Source: DAHUZL01 sp035533215 (GTDB taxonomy: Bacteria; Chloroflexota; Dormibacteria; Aeolococcales; Bog-877). Taken from it: DNA of 64,000 bases. A program made the translations under genes and the position numbers. Positions 33,134 through 41,836 of this stretch are shown piece after piece (positions within the stretch are counted from its first letter, which is position 1; every line of letters begins with the position of its first letter). The notes under the pieces were generated by a model. The model was not told where the DNA came from. It did not search any database and was given only the letters and a program-made list of their open reading frames with translations. The stretch lies in NCBI GenBank assembly GCA_035533215.1, contig DATLUG010000006.1:18393-82392 (forward strand). The letters are read 5' to 3'.

Positions 33134-33859
33134 ATGGCACGGAACGGAACGTCGGGCGCGGTGGCGGAGCGCGGCAACCGGATCCTCCAGGCCCTGGATC
33201 CACATGACCGGGTCGAGCTGGAGGCGCGCCTTGCCGCCGTGTTCCTCAAGGTGAAGACGGTCCTCTACGAACCGGGCGAGCCGGTGGACTCTGTGTGCTT
33301 CCCGATCGATGCCGTGATCTCGCTGGTCACCCCGCTCGAGGACGGGGCGATCGTGGAGGTGGCCACCGTGGGCAACGAGGGGTTGGTCGGCGTCCCGGCG
33401 GTGCCGGGGGGAGCGTTCGCGGTCCGGGCCATCACCCAGGTGGCGGGGCGGGCGCTCACCATGGGCATCAGCCCCTTCCTCGATTCCATCAAGCGCACCC
33501 CGCCTCTCGCCGCGCTGGTGGATCGCTACGTGCAGGCCCTCTTCGGCCAGATCTCCCAGGCAGCGGCGTGCAATCGCCTCCATTCCAACGAGGAGCGCCT
33601 CAGCCGCTGGCTGCTGATGAGTCACGATCGGGTCGGGGTGGATTCGTTCCTCATCACCCAGGAGTTCCTCGGCCAGATGCTGGGCTCGCGGCGGGCGACC
33701 GTCACGCTGTCGGCGGGCATCCTTCAGCGGGCCGGACTCATCCGATACCACCGCGGCCACGTCGAGATCGTCAATCGCGACGGGCTGGAGGCGACCGCGT
33801 GCGAGTGCTACCAGGTGATCCAGTCGGAGCTGTCCCGGGTCACACCGGCGCTCGCCTGA
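33134..33859 (+). CDS. Crp/Fnr-family transcriptional regulator
   Basis: 241 aa. A cyclic-nucleotide-binding-like beta-roll (residues ~20-130: VLYEPGEPVDSVCFPIDAVI, EDGAIVEVATVGNEGLVGVP), a long dimer helix, and a C-terminal winged helix (FLITQEFLGQMLGSRRATVTL, GILQRAGLIRYHRGHVEIVNRDGL). The GEPxxxVxFPxxAVxSL subgroup is usually cNMP-independent. No Fnr-type Cys cluster at the N terminus. GGAGG lies 5 nt before the ATG. Target genes cannot be told. Confidence 0.92.
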   Translation: MARNGTSGAVAERGNRILQALDPHDRVELEARLAAVFLKVKTVLYEPGEPVDSVCFPIDAVISLVTPLEDGAIVEVATVGNEGLVGVPAVPGGAFAVRAITQVAGRALTMGISPFLDSIKRTPPLAALVDRYVQALFGQISQAAACNRLHSNEERLSRWLLMSHDRVGVDSFLITQEFLGQMLGSRRATVTLSAGILQRAGLIRYHRGHVEIVNRDGLEATACECYQVIQSELSRVTPALA

Positions 33860-33864
33860 CGGGG

Positions 33865-33881
33865 CCAGCTCCGGGAGCTGG
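33865..33881. terminator. Short GC-rich hairpin after the Crp/Fnr gene
   Basis: ccagctc, loop cgg, gagctgg: a 7-bp perfect stem 6 nt after the stop codon. No T-run follows, so it would be a weak or factor-dependent terminator. Confidence 0.35.
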
Positions 33882-34546
33882 GGTGGACCGCGCCGAGGCC
33901 CTCACCTCTGGACGACCTCCGGCCTCGCGGGCCGGCTCCCCCCGGTCCGGCCGGACCGCATGACCAGGGGGCCGCGTCTCCAGGCCCGTCTCAGCGCCGA
34001 CCCCGCCGGCGCGGTGGGCGCGGACTCGGGGCCGGCGATCGCGAGGGCGGCTCACCGACTGCGGCCACGCCGAGCACGTGATCTCGCGGCGCGGGGCCGA
34101 CCCGCATCGAGATCGACCCTCGGCGCGCTCGTCCGGGAGTGAGGCGCTGGCGTCGGGCGGCGCGATCCAGGCGCAGGCCGACGCCGGCGGGGACTCCGAG
34201 ACCGGTCGGCGCGAGGGGCGAGCGGGTCACCGGGCACCGGGCACACCCGCCGTCGCGGTGCCCGCCATCCTCGGCGCCGGGATCCTGGCGTCGCCTGCGG
34301 TCCGCGGGGTCGGCGCCGAGGCTGCGATCGCCTCCACCCTCGCCGCGTGCGGATCGAGCCGCGCGACGACCCCCGGCCGATCCCGGACCGGCACCAGCGG
34401 GGCGACTCGTCGGCAGTCGCACCCCGTCGCCCATCTCCCGACCACCGCGGTCCCCGTGAGGGCACGGCGCCGCCTGCCGTCGGGCCGCCATCACCGGCAC
34501 CGCCGCCTTCTCTCCGCTTCGCCACGCGCGGCGGGCCGCCGAGACC
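33882..34546. other. Unassigned, about 665 bp
   Basis: Several frames are open on both strands because of the high GC content, but all are Arg/Pro/Ser-rich without domains, good starts or helices. I see no supportable gene. Confidence 0.4.
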
Positions 34547-36244
34547 TCAGGGAGCTGGGGGCGGAACGCCGCCGTAGGCGACCGTGAAACCGAGGACACC
34601 GCTGGAGTTCCCCGCCAGCGTGGATGGCGTCGAGACCTGGGCACCGCCCTGGACCATGACCACCTCCTGCCAGGCCGCCACCGGCCCTCCCAGCCGAAGG
34701 TTGCTGAACGTCACAGCCGGAGCATAGTCGCCCACCGTACTCTGCGCGCCGTTGACGTTCGGCGCCTCCAGGATCCACTCGGCCGATGTGAGTGGGCCGC
34801 CGTACGTCTGGTCGATGGTGAAGCTCTGACCGGTGGTGTTGTCGGAAACGGCGATCTGCCACACGGATCCGCTCACCTGGTCGATGGCGACCGTCACCGT
34901 GTCGTTCGGAGCAACCACCATCGTCGGGATCGGAGTGGATGGGGCCGGGAGGATCTCCCACCACGGCCAGATCGTGTACATGTTCGTACTGGCGACGTAC
35001 GCCTCGGTGACGCCGGCCTGGATCAGGGCGGAGTCCGAGCACGGTCCCGTGACCCCGACGCAGTCGCCATCGATGCCGACCCACTCCGCCGTGTCCGTGT
35101 TCGTGGGGGAGGAGTAGATCGATGGAACGTTGAACGTCCCGGCGACGTGGGTGTAGGGACCGTCACCCACAGCATAGCCAGACCAGTTGGAGCTCTGGAG
35201 CGTGGAGACCGTTCCCCCGGGCATCGGGGGCGTGGTGGCTGCCGGCGTCGGCGTCGGTGTCGCGACCGGCGTCAGGGTCGGGGTCGGGGTCAGGGTCGGC
35301 GTCGGCGTCGCCGCGGGCGTCGGCGGCGGCGGCGCGGCGGGCGTCGGAGTGGAGGTCGGCGCCACCGGCCTCCATGTCACCGTCACCGGCTGGGTCGCTG
35401 GCTCGAGCCGGCGACCGGAGGCGGCGTGCAGATAGGCCGCGAGCCGCCAGGTCCCCGGCGAACGCCCGGGGGACGAGATCATCCACTGGCAGTTCGCCGT
35501 GCACCGCTGGCTCGGCGTCGGAGTGAGGCTGACCCGGTCGGTCAGATCCCACAAGACGGCGTAGGCTCCAGCGGGCCAGCCCGAGCCATCGATACTGATT
35601 CCAGCGCGCCGACCAGCAGGGATCTCCTGGCTCGCAGGGCGGAGCCCAACCGTCAGTGCCACCGGCGGCGGGAGAATCCTCACCCGAGCTCGCTTGGTCG
35701 TCAGCCACCATGGCCGTCCGTTGGACGCGCGCGTGAGGGTCGCCCGCCGGAAGGCCGCGTACGTGAGCCGATCCCGGTGCGAGTCTGTCGCGGCGGCCTC
35801 CCACCAGCCGGCGGCGGTGCGCACCAGCGGGGCCACGAGCATGATCGCCCCCGCCGCGGAGTCGCGAAGCGAGTGGCAGCGGTACGTCATCGGCCGGCCG
35901 GCCACCGACATCCTCGATGGTTCGAATTGGCACGGGAGCCAACCGGCGGTGGGGCCCAGGAACAGCGCCACCCGGGTCGTGTGCGACGCGCGCTGGCCGA
36001 GCGCCGGCCACCAGGTCCCGTGGTCCTGCCAGTCGCGCGGAAGCGCTGCGCCGGGCAGCGTTCTGACGGCCACCGACATCCGCGCCTGGCCCGAGGCACC
36101 GTGGTGCCGCTGGGCGGTCGTCGGCCCTCGGGGCGGCGGGGCCGTGGACCGAGTCGCCGCCAGCGCCAGCCCGGCTGTGGTTCCGGCCAAGCCGACGGAC
36201 GCGGCCGCGGCCAGGGTGAGGAGTCGGCGGGTGGCCTGGGTCAT
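34547..36244 (-). CDS. Secreted G1-family (eqolisin) glutamic peptidase with N-terminal extension
   Basis: 565 aa. Signal peptide (RRLLTLAAAASVGLAGTTAG), a ~290-residue region of unknown fold with four Cys, a Pro/Thr linker (TPTPT type, ~325-375), then the eqolisin domain: SSNWSGYAVGDGPYTHVAGTF, AEWVGIDGDC, the catalytic Gln in SALIQAGVTEAY, WEILPAP, NTTGQSFTI and the catalytic Glu in SAEWILEAP, then VTFSN. These peptidases cut proteins at acidic pH, which suits acid soil. ATG at 36244 has GGAG 7 nt upstream; ATG at 36250 is possible. Base composition in this gene is less GC-extreme than its neighbours, which may mean transfer. Confidence 0.88.
   Translation of the reverse strand: MTQATRRLLTLAAAASVGLAGTTAGLALAATRSTAPPPRGPTTAQRHHGASGQARMSVAVRTLPGAALPRDWQDHGTWWPALGQRASHTTRVALFLGPTAGWLPCQFEPSRMSVAGRPMTYRCHSLRDSAAGAIMLVAPLVRTAAGWWEAAATDSHRDRLTYAAFRRATLTRASNGRPWWLTTKRARVRILPPPVALTVGLRPASQEIPAGRRAGISIDGSGWPAGAYAVLWDLTDRVSLTPTPSQRCTANCQWMISSPGRSPGTWRLAAYLHAASGRRLEPATQPVTVTWRPVAPTSTPTPAAPPPPTPAATPTPTLTPTPTLTPVATPTPTPAATTPPMPGGTVSTLQSSNWSGYAVGDGPYTHVAGTFNVPSIYSSPTNTDTAEWVGIDGDCVGVTGPCSDSALIQAGVTEAYVASTNMYTIWPWWEILPAPSTPIPTMVVAPNDTVTVAIDQVSGSVWQIAVSDNTTGQSFTIDQTYGGPLTSAEWILEAPNVNGAQSTVGDYAPAVTFSNLRLGGPVAAWQEVVMVQGGAQVSTPSTLAGNSSGVLGFTVAYGGVPPPAP
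35225..35400. repeat. Degenerate 6-bp repeats encoding the Pro/Thr linker
   Basis: On the plus strand the run gtcggcgtc / gtcggggtc / gtcagggtc is repeated many times, reading PTPTLTPTP on the minus strand. This type of tract varies in length by slippage and links the unknown domain to the eqolisin domain. Confidence 0.7.
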
Positions 36245-36826
36245 GGGCATGCTCCGAGGGCGGGGCGACGGCACGGCTGCCCCACTCACTTGTAGGCGCG
36301 TGCCGCTCGGCCACCGGTCACATGCCGGTCACGAGGCAGGTACGGCGTTCGGTCGCGCCCGTCATGCCCACACGCGCAGCGGGCGGCGATCGCCGGAGGC
36401 ACGCGCTGGGCGAGGGCCCCGCCACCCCGGCGGCGGCCCGCCCGGATCTCGGCGGCCGTCGAAGGGCACGGGCAGCGGGCCACGGCCAGGAGCCCGGCGG
36501 GCGGGCGGGGGATCGGGAGACAGGCACCGCCGGCACCAGGACTGGTCGGCGCCGACCTCGGTCGGCCTCGGGCGCGGGCCCCGGTGGAGGCCGTGACCGG
36601 CTCGGTGCGCTCCCAACCCTGGTGGCTGGGGGTGGGCGGTCCTGGGACCGGGGGTGGCGAACCGCCGCCATCCGTCCGCCGCGGCTGGGGAGCCGCGCCG
36701 GGGTGGCGCGTTGGTGCCCCCTACACGGTCCGGGTCAGCCCCGATGGGAGAATCGCAGGCCCGCGCCTCGCCTCCGCGACCCAGGCCCTTGACGCAGCAT
36801 CCCCATCTTTGCGATCTCGGGTCGCG
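36245..36826. other. Unassigned, about 580 bp
   Basis: Upstream region of the eqolisin gene up to tRNA-Cys. A short direct repeat ccggtcac separated by atg occurs near 36313. No convincing coding frame; the eqolisin promoter should be here but no TAnnnT-spaced box is clear. Confidence 0.35.
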
Positions 36827-36900
36827 TGGAGGCGACTCCGGGAATCGAACCCGGGATCGCGGTTTTGCAGACCGCTGCCTTACCACTTGGCTAAGTCGCC
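36827..36900 (-). tRNA. tRNA-Cys (GCA)
   Basis: 74 nt with encoded CCA. Acceptor GGCGACT pairs with AGTCGCC; D arm TAGCCAAGTGGTAAGGC; anticodon loop CTGCAAA gives GCA; T arm CCCGGGTTCGATTCCCGG. All arms fold without mismatches. Confidence 0.97.
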
Positions 36901-37082
36901 CGGCGCCCGGCTGGCCCGGGCAGCGCCGCCCGATTGTACCCAGCCGGCACGGGTGGGCCGGAGCCGAGACCCGCCGCCGGCGCGCCCGGGCGGGTCTCGG
37001 CCGGCCTACGATGCCCGGCAACGGGGCGGCGCCGGGGACGGGGCCCAGGGCCGGACGGCGCAGCCACCACAGGAGGCTGCGC

Positions 37083-37895
37083 GTGGGCGAGACCCAGCAC
37101 CGCCCTCGATCGGACGCCGACCTGGTGGTCGAGACCCAGGGCGCGGTGACCAGGCTCCGGCTCAACCGGCCGGAGCGGCTGAACGCCCTCACCCTGGCGC
37201 TGCTGACCGATATCCACCGCCGCGTGGTCGAGATCGCGCACACCGGCACCTGCCGCTGCCTCGTCATCACCGGGACCGGTCGAGGCTTCTGCGCCGGGCA
37301 GTCGCTCGAGGAGGTCCGTGAGGCAGCGAACCTCGGCGATCGAGTCCGCACCATCCTCCAGCAGGGCTACCTCCCGCTCGTCAGCGCCCTGGTCGGGCTG
37401 GAGCTCCCGGTGGTGGCCGCCATCAACGGGGTGACCGCCGGCTCGGGACTCTCGCTCGCGCTGGCCTGCGACCTGCGCGTCGCCAGCGACGAGGCCACCT
37501 TCACCTGCGCGTTCAGCCGGGTCGGCCTGGTCCCCGATGCCGGCGCCACCCTGCTGCTGCCCCGTGCCGTTGGCTGGTCGGCCGCAGCCGACCTCGCCCT
37601 CACCGGCCGCCGGGTCGACGCCGACGAGGCGCTCCACCTCGGCCTCGTCCATCGGGTCTTCCCGGCGGCGACGTTCGCGGCGGGCGCGGCAGCCGCCGCG
37701 GCCGAGCTCGCGGCGGGTCCCACCCGAGCGCTCGGTCTCACCAAGCGGGCGCTCAGCCGGTCCTGGACGGCGAGCCTCGAGGAGCAGCTCGCGATCGAGA
37801 CCGACCTCCAGGTCGAGGCGTCAGGGACGGCTGACGGGCGCGAGGGCATCGCTGCCTTCGTGGCCGGGCGCCGCCCCACCTTCCGCGGCTCCTGA
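37083..37895 (+). CDS. Enoyl-CoA hydratase/isomerase-family protein
   Basis: 270 aa crotonase fold. VTRLRLNRPERLNALTLALL, the oxyanion loop TGTGRGFCAGQSLEEV, INGVTAGSGLSLALACDLRVAS and SRVGLVPDAGATLLLPRAVG are diagnostic. The FCAGQSLEE and LVPDAG stretches recall PaaG-type isomerases of phenylacetate degradation, but the rest of that pathway is absent. GTG at 37083 has AGGAGG 6 nt upstream. Confidence 0.92.
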   Translation: MGETQHRPRSDADLVVETQGAVTRLRLNRPERLNALTLALLTDIHRRVVEIAHTGTCRCLVITGTGRGFCAGQSLEEVREAANLGDRVRTILQQGYLPLVSALVGLELPVVAAINGVTAGSGLSLALACDLRVASDEATFTCAFSRVGLVPDAGATLLLPRAVGWSAAADLALTGRRVDADEALHLGLVHRVFPAATFAAGAAAAAAELAAGPTRALGLTKRALSRSWTASLEEQLAIETDLQVEASGTADGREGIAAFVAGRRPTFRGS

Positions 37896-37952
37896 CCGTG
37901 CGGCGCTACGCTTGATCTCAGCGGTCGGCTTCGATCCGCAGGAGGCTCCCTG

Positions 37953-38483
37953 ATGGCGCGGGTCTGGATGCAGTTCCCCAACCCGGTGAACGAGGTCGCG
38001 GCCCGGGTGGTCGCGGGGGGTGTCGCGGTCGTGGCCGTGCTCGCGATCGCCCTCGACCAACCCTGGCTCAGCGCGGTGCTCGCCTACGGCTTCCTCGCCC
38101 GGGTGGCCGCCGGCCCGACCCTCAGCCCCCTCGGCCAGCTGGCGACCCGGGTGGTGGCGCCCCGCCTCTCCCCACGGCCCCGGCTGGTGGCGGGACCCCC
38201 GAAGCGCTTCGCGCAGGCGATCGGCGCGGTCCTGACGGTGGCCGCCACCGTCGCCTTCTTCGGCTTCGGCGCCACCACCGTCACCGAGGTGCTGCTGGGC
38301 GTGCTGGTCGCGGCCGCGACCCTGGAATCGGCGCTCGGCCTCTGCCTGGGCTGCCGCATCTTCGCCGTGCTGATGCGGTGGGGATGGGTGCCGGCGGAGG
38401 TCTGCGCCGCCTGTGCCGACCTCGGCGGCCCGGCGGCGCAGGCGCGTCGGGCGGCGGCCACCCCGGTCGGCGGCGGCCGCTGA
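37953..38483 (+). CDS. DUF4395 membrane protein
   Basis: 176 aa. The start VWMQFPNPVNEVAARVVAGG and the Cys pair in GLCLGCRIFAVLMRWG are the family signature; four membrane helices. DUF4395 proteins are often found with rhodanese/thioredoxin-like or sulfur-handling genes; none is beside it here. AGGAGG lies 7 nt before the ATG, and TACGCT about 40 bases upstream could be its -10 box. Confidence 0.88.
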   Translation: MARVWMQFPNPVNEVAARVVAGGVAVVAVLAIALDQPWLSAVLAYGFLARVAAGPTLSPLGQLATRVVAPRLSPRPRLVAGPPKRFAQAIGAVLTVAATVAFFGFGATTVTEVLLGVLVAAATLESALGLCLGCRIFAVLMRWGWVPAEVCAACADLGGPAAQARRAAATPVGGGR

Positions 38484-38513
38484 CCAGGGCGGCGTCCCCG
38501 ACCCGGCTCCAGC

Positions 38514-39314
38514 CTACCGGTGGAGCGGGTGGCGCACGATCAGGATGCTCAGCTCGTACAGGACGATGAGCGCGGTCGAGAGCAGCGCCGGCGTGAACGG
38601 GTCCGCCCCGGGGGTGATGACGAGCGCGACGGCCACGATGCTGAAGATCGCCGGACGGCGCCACCGGCGCAGCGTGGCGCTGCTGACGACACCCAGCGCC
38701 CCCAACAGGCTGACCACCACCGGCATCTCGAAGGTGACCCCGAAGACCACCATCACCAGGGTGAAGAACGAGAGGTAGGCGTTGAGGTCGGGCAGATAGA
38801 CGGCATCGGTGCCGAGGAAGCCGGCCAGGAAGCTGAGCCCGACCGGCATGACCAGGTAGGCGAAGGTGGCACCGACGGCGAAGCAGACCACGCTGCCCGC
38901 GATGAACGGCCCCGCCAGCCGGCGCTCGGCCCGCCGCAGCCCGGGCGCGACGAACGTGAAGGCCTGCCAGGCGACGATCGGCAGCGCCCCCGCCAGCCCG
39001 GCCAGGACCGCCACCTTGAACGGGATCGAGAGCCCCTCGATCGGGCTGGTGACGATGACCGTGCTGCCGAAGGGCGAGGGGCCGCGATGGAGCAGGGCCA
39101 GCTTCAGGGGACGCTCGAGCAGCTGGATCAGCGCGTGGTTGAAGATGAATGCCAGGGCGGTCGTCCCCGCCCAGGCGATCAGGCAGACGATGAGGACCCG
39201 GCGGAGGTCCTCCAGGTGCTCCACCACCGTCTGGCCCGGAGCGGGGTCCTCGTCGCCGGCCCCCGCCCCCGACATCGGGGGAACGAGGGTCTCGGCGATG
39301 GAGCGGGTGGCCAT
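38514..39314 (-). CDS. tatC: Sec-independent translocase TatC
   Basis: 266 aa with six membrane helices. VVEHLEDLRRVLIVCLIAW near residue 30 carries the conserved cytoplasmic HLxELR-type motif (here HLEDLR), SPIEGLSIPFKVAVLAGL and FVAPGLRRAERR follow the family. It binds twin-arginine signal peptides with TatA. GGGAGG precedes the ATG; it lies 24 nt after tatA. A Tat substrate candidate is encoded at 41504. Confidence 0.95.
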   Translation of the reverse strand: MATRSIAETLVPPMSGAGAGDEDPAPGQTVVEHLEDLRRVLIVCLIAWAGTTALAFIFNHALIQLLERPLKLALLHRGPSPFGSTVIVTSPIEGLSIPFKVAVLAGLAGALPIVAWQAFTFVAPGLRRAERRLAGPFIAGSVVCFAVGATFAYLVMPVGLSFLAGFLGTDAVYLPDLNAYLSFFTLVMVVFGVTFEMPVVVSLLGALGVVSSATLRRWRRPAIFSIVAVALVITPGADPFTPALLSTALIVLYELSILIVRHPLHR

Positions 39315-39338
39315 CGTGGGTCGCCTCCCTGGGGGCGG

Positions 39339-39632
39339 TCAGCGACCGGCGGCGTCGCCGGCTGGGGTGCTGGCCGGCACCGGGCCGGCGCCGTTCGCCA
39401 TCGGCACCGCCGCCGTGACGGGCTGGGTGGTGGCGGTGGTCGTGGTCGTCGAGGCGCCCGCGAGGTCGGTGACCTCGGTCATGTGATGGGCGGCCTGGGC
39501 GGAGGCGTGCTTGAACTCCTGGATGGCGCGGCCGACGCTGTGGCCGAGCTCCGGCAGCCGCTTGGGGCCGAACACCACCAGGGCCAGCACGACCAGCAGG
39601 CCGAGGAGCGCGATATGGGACGGCGCGAGCAT
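39339..39632 (-). CDS. tatA: Twin-arginine translocase TatA
   Basis: 97 aa. One membrane helix (LLGLLVVLALVVFGPKRLPELG) followed by the amphipathic helix SVGRAIQEFKHASAQAA and a long Thr/Ala-rich tail. The FGPKRLPELG hinge is diagnostic. AGGAGG stands 7 nt before the ATG. Forms the pore with TatC, encoded directly after it. Confidence 0.95.
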   Translation of the reverse strand: MLAPSHIALLGLLVVLALVVFGPKRLPELGHSVGRAIQEFKHASAQAAHHMTEVTDLAGASTTTTTATTQPVTAAVPMANGAGPVPASTPAGDAAGR

Positions 39633-39765
39633 GGGAAACCCTCCTGGATCGACGGTCGCTCGGGCGGTCCGGGGAGCGCTGCACGCCCCGGCCCGCCGGA
39701 GCCTCACACCCCGTCCTACGCGCCCGGCCCCGCCCCGGATCACCCCGGCCGCCGCCGGTCCCCCG

Positions 39766-40605
39766 TCAGGCCAGGCTCGCCCGCAGCAGCACCGGCCCCA
39801 ACGGCACCCGATCGTGGCGGGACGGCTCCAGGGTGATCGCGACGGCGGCGAACCCTCTCGGCGCGCGCGGCATCCGGAAGACCCCGGCGCGGGTCACGGC
39901 TGCGATCGGCACCGGCCGGGAGCCGCCGGCGCGGTGGCGGACGTACCACAGCATGTACACGGTCGAGCCCCGGACTGGACGGACGCCGGTGACGACGAGG
40001 TAGGCGGCCCCGGCCCTCGGGCGCATGACCAGGGCGGCGCCACCCGGGGCCCGCCCGGTCGCCTGCAGCGCCACCACGGTGGCGCCCCCGCTCAGCAGTC
40101 CCGTGATCCCCACCACGCCGGGGCCGCCCGCGCCGGGCGCCGCCGGCGGCCGCTGCAGGTGCTCGGCCACCCCCCAGCCCAGGCCGCTCAGCGCCAGGAC
40201 GGCGGCGGCCGCCGCCGCCGTCCAGCCCGCCTGGGAGCGGGCCCACCACCGCGCGCCCGGGGCCCGATCCGGGACCGGCCCCGCCGCCGGCGGTGGCACC
40301 AACGGCAGCGCTGCGGGGACGGGGGGCGCCGGCGCGGCGGCTCCCCCCTCGACCCGCGCCGCCGCCAGCACCCGAGCGCGCAGAGCGGGGGGAGGCGCGA
40401 CCGGGGGCACGGACATCGCCAGGCAGGCCGCCACCCCTCGGAACGCCCGCTCCTCGGCGGCGCAGTCCGCGCAGCCCTGCAGATGCTCGGTCACCGCCGC
40501 CGCCTCGTCCGGCTCCAGGCCGTCGAGCACATGGGCGCCCAGCAGGTCACGCACCGAGTCGCAGCCCGAGCCCGGGCCGCCGGCGGTGCCGGGGGGACCG
40601 CCCAT
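39766..40605 (-). CDS. Anti-sigma factor, RskA-like
   Basis: 279 aa. N-terminal zinc-binding anti-sigma domain: DLLGAHVLDGLEPDEAAAVT then EHLQGCADCAAEERAF (HxxxCxxC). A Pro-rich cytoplasmic linker, one membrane helix (WTAAAAAAVLALSGLGWG), then an extracytoplasmic beta domain (ATVVALQATGRAPGG, VYMLWYVRHRAGG) as in RskA/anti-sigma-K. It should hold the ECF sigma factor encoded just before it. The start ATG overlaps the sigma stop (TGATG), so both are made in fixed ratio. Confidence 0.9.
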   Translation of the reverse strand: MGGPPGTAGGPGSGCDSVRDLLGAHVLDGLEPDEAAAVTEHLQGCADCAAEERAFRGVAACLAMSVPPVAPPPALRARVLAAARVEGGAAAPAPPVPAALPLVPPPAAGPVPDRAPGARWWARSQAGWTAAAAAAVLALSGLGWGVAEHLQRPPAAPGAGGPGVVGITGLLSGGATVVALQATGRAPGGAALVMRPRAGAAYLVVTGVRPVRGSTVYMLWYVRHRAGGSRPVPIAAVTRAGVFRMPRAPRGFAAVAITLEPSRHDRVPLGPVLLRASLA

Positions 40606-41201
40606 CACCACTCCCCCACCTCGGCCGCGGCGCTGCCCCGGAGGACCCGGCGGAGGTGGTCGAGGGCCAGACGGGTGCGGCTCTTCACGGTGCCCAGGGC
40701 GAGGCCGGTGCGGACCGCGATCTCCCGCTGCGACAGTCCCGCGAAGTAGGCCCACTCCAGGATCTGCCGCTGGGTCGCGGGCAGCTCGGTGATCGCCCGC
40801 CGGACGGCAGCCGCCCGGACCCCCTCGGTCACGGCCAGCCAGGTGTCGCTGGCCGCCACCAGCTCCGGGCCGTCATCGAGGGGGACGGCCGATCCGGCGC
40901 CGACCCGACGCCGGAGCCGGTCCACCGCCCGGTTGCGGACGATGGTCAGCAGCCAGGTCCGAAGGCTGGTCCGCTCCGGCTGGTAGACGTCAGCCCGTCG
41001 CCAGAGCGCGAGGAAGGCGTCCTGGACCACCTCCTCGGCGGTCGCCTGGTCGCGCAGCATCCGGAGCGCGAGGCCGTAGGCGGCGCTGGCGTGGCGATCG
41101 TAGAGCGCCCCCAAGGCGTCCTCGTCGCGCCTCCGCAGCCGCCACATCAGGCGCTCGTCGCCGTCGGTCTGCTGGGGCGGGGCGGGGGCAGCGGCGAGCA
41201 T
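40605..41201 (-). CDS. ECF-family RNA polymerase sigma factor
   Basis: 198 aa. Region 2: ALGALYDRHASAAYGLALRM, then EEVVQDAFLALWRRADVY and LRTWLLTIVRNRAVDRLRRR; region 4: AITELPATQRQILEWAYFAG then LSQREIAVRTGLALGTVKSR. This is the SigK/ECF19-like type that is paired with RskA. ATG at 41201 is chosen; an in-frame GTG about 45 nt upstream is possible. Likely regulon includes the secreted-protein genes at 41504-43626, which are divergent. Confidence 0.93.
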   Translation of the reverse strand: MLAAAPAPPQQTDGDERLMWRLRRRDEDALGALYDRHASAAYGLALRMLRDQATAEEVVQDAFLALWRRADVYQPERTSLRTWLLTIVRNRAVDRLRRRVGAGSAVPLDDGPELVAASDTWLAVTEGVRAAAVRRAITELPATQRQILEWAYFAGLSQREIAVRTGLALGTVKSRTRLALDHLRRVLRGSAAAEVGEW

Positions 41202-41503
41202 CTCCTCGTCCGCTCCTTCGCGAGGGGGACCGTCTCGGATCACCGGACCATCATCGGGCACCGTGGGGCGGGAGGGAGGGCACCGGCGGGGTCCTGGCTC
41301 GGAGGGCGGGGCGGCACCGGCGCCGACCGATCGGCGCGCCGATCGGGATGGCCGGCTCCGTTCCGGTGGGCATCCCGCCGACCCGGGCCCGGCTCCCCCG
41401 CCGCGGGACGGGAGGTGATCCGCTCCGGCCCGACTGCTCGTATGCGCTGACGAGCCCCCGAGGCGGGCTCCATCCAGACCCGGCGGACTCGGAGGCACAC
41501 GGC
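41202..41503. other. Divergent control region between sigma factor and Tat-signal gene
   Basis: 302 bp with two outward-facing genes. ECF sigma factors of this class normally activate their own operon and often the divergent one. No clear AAC-type -35 box pair could be picked out by eye. Confidence 0.35.
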
Positions 41504-41794
41504 ATGCAGAAGATCACTCGGCGGACGTTCCTCACCCGGACCTCGCTCGGCGTCGCCGCCGCCGGGGCGATGGCGACGATCCCGGGAGCCGGGGTCCTGG
41601 CGGCCACCCGCCGCAAGGGCCAGGCGGCGCCCCTCGGCGCGGCGATCGCCGCCGGTCACCTCACCCGCTCGGGTCCGCTGGTGATCACCATCCCCGACCC
41701 GCGCGACGGCAGCCTCTCCTTCTTCTCCGGCGAGAGCGAGGTGACCCGCCACGACCCGCAGCTGGTGGCGAACCTCCTCCGCAGCCTCGCCTGA
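41504..41794 (+). CDS. Small Tat-exported protein
   Basis: 96 aa. A clear twin-arginine signal: ITRRTFLTRTSLGVAAAGAM. The short mature part (about 60 residues) holds PLVITIPDPRDGSLSFFSGESEV. No enzyme motif. It directly precedes the DUF4331 gene by 42 nt and probably belongs to the same sigma-controlled unit. Confidence 0.75.
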   Translation: MQKITRRTFLTRTSLGVAAAGAMATIPGAGVLAATRRKGQAAPLGAAIAAGHLTRSGPLVITIPDPRDGSLSFFSGESEVTRHDPQLVANLLRSLA

Positions 41795-41836
41795 TCCACC
41801 GTCCTCAGTTCCAGACCACCCCACCGAGGTATCCGC

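Noticed and set aside
34052..34587. Overlapping frames on both strands after the Crp/Fnr gene
   Set aside because: Composition is random-looking, there are no domains, and neither has a supportable start.
36313..36340. Direct repeat ccggtcac near the eqolisin promoter as an operator
   Set aside because: Eight bases repeated once in GC-rich DNA is expected by chance; nothing else supports it.
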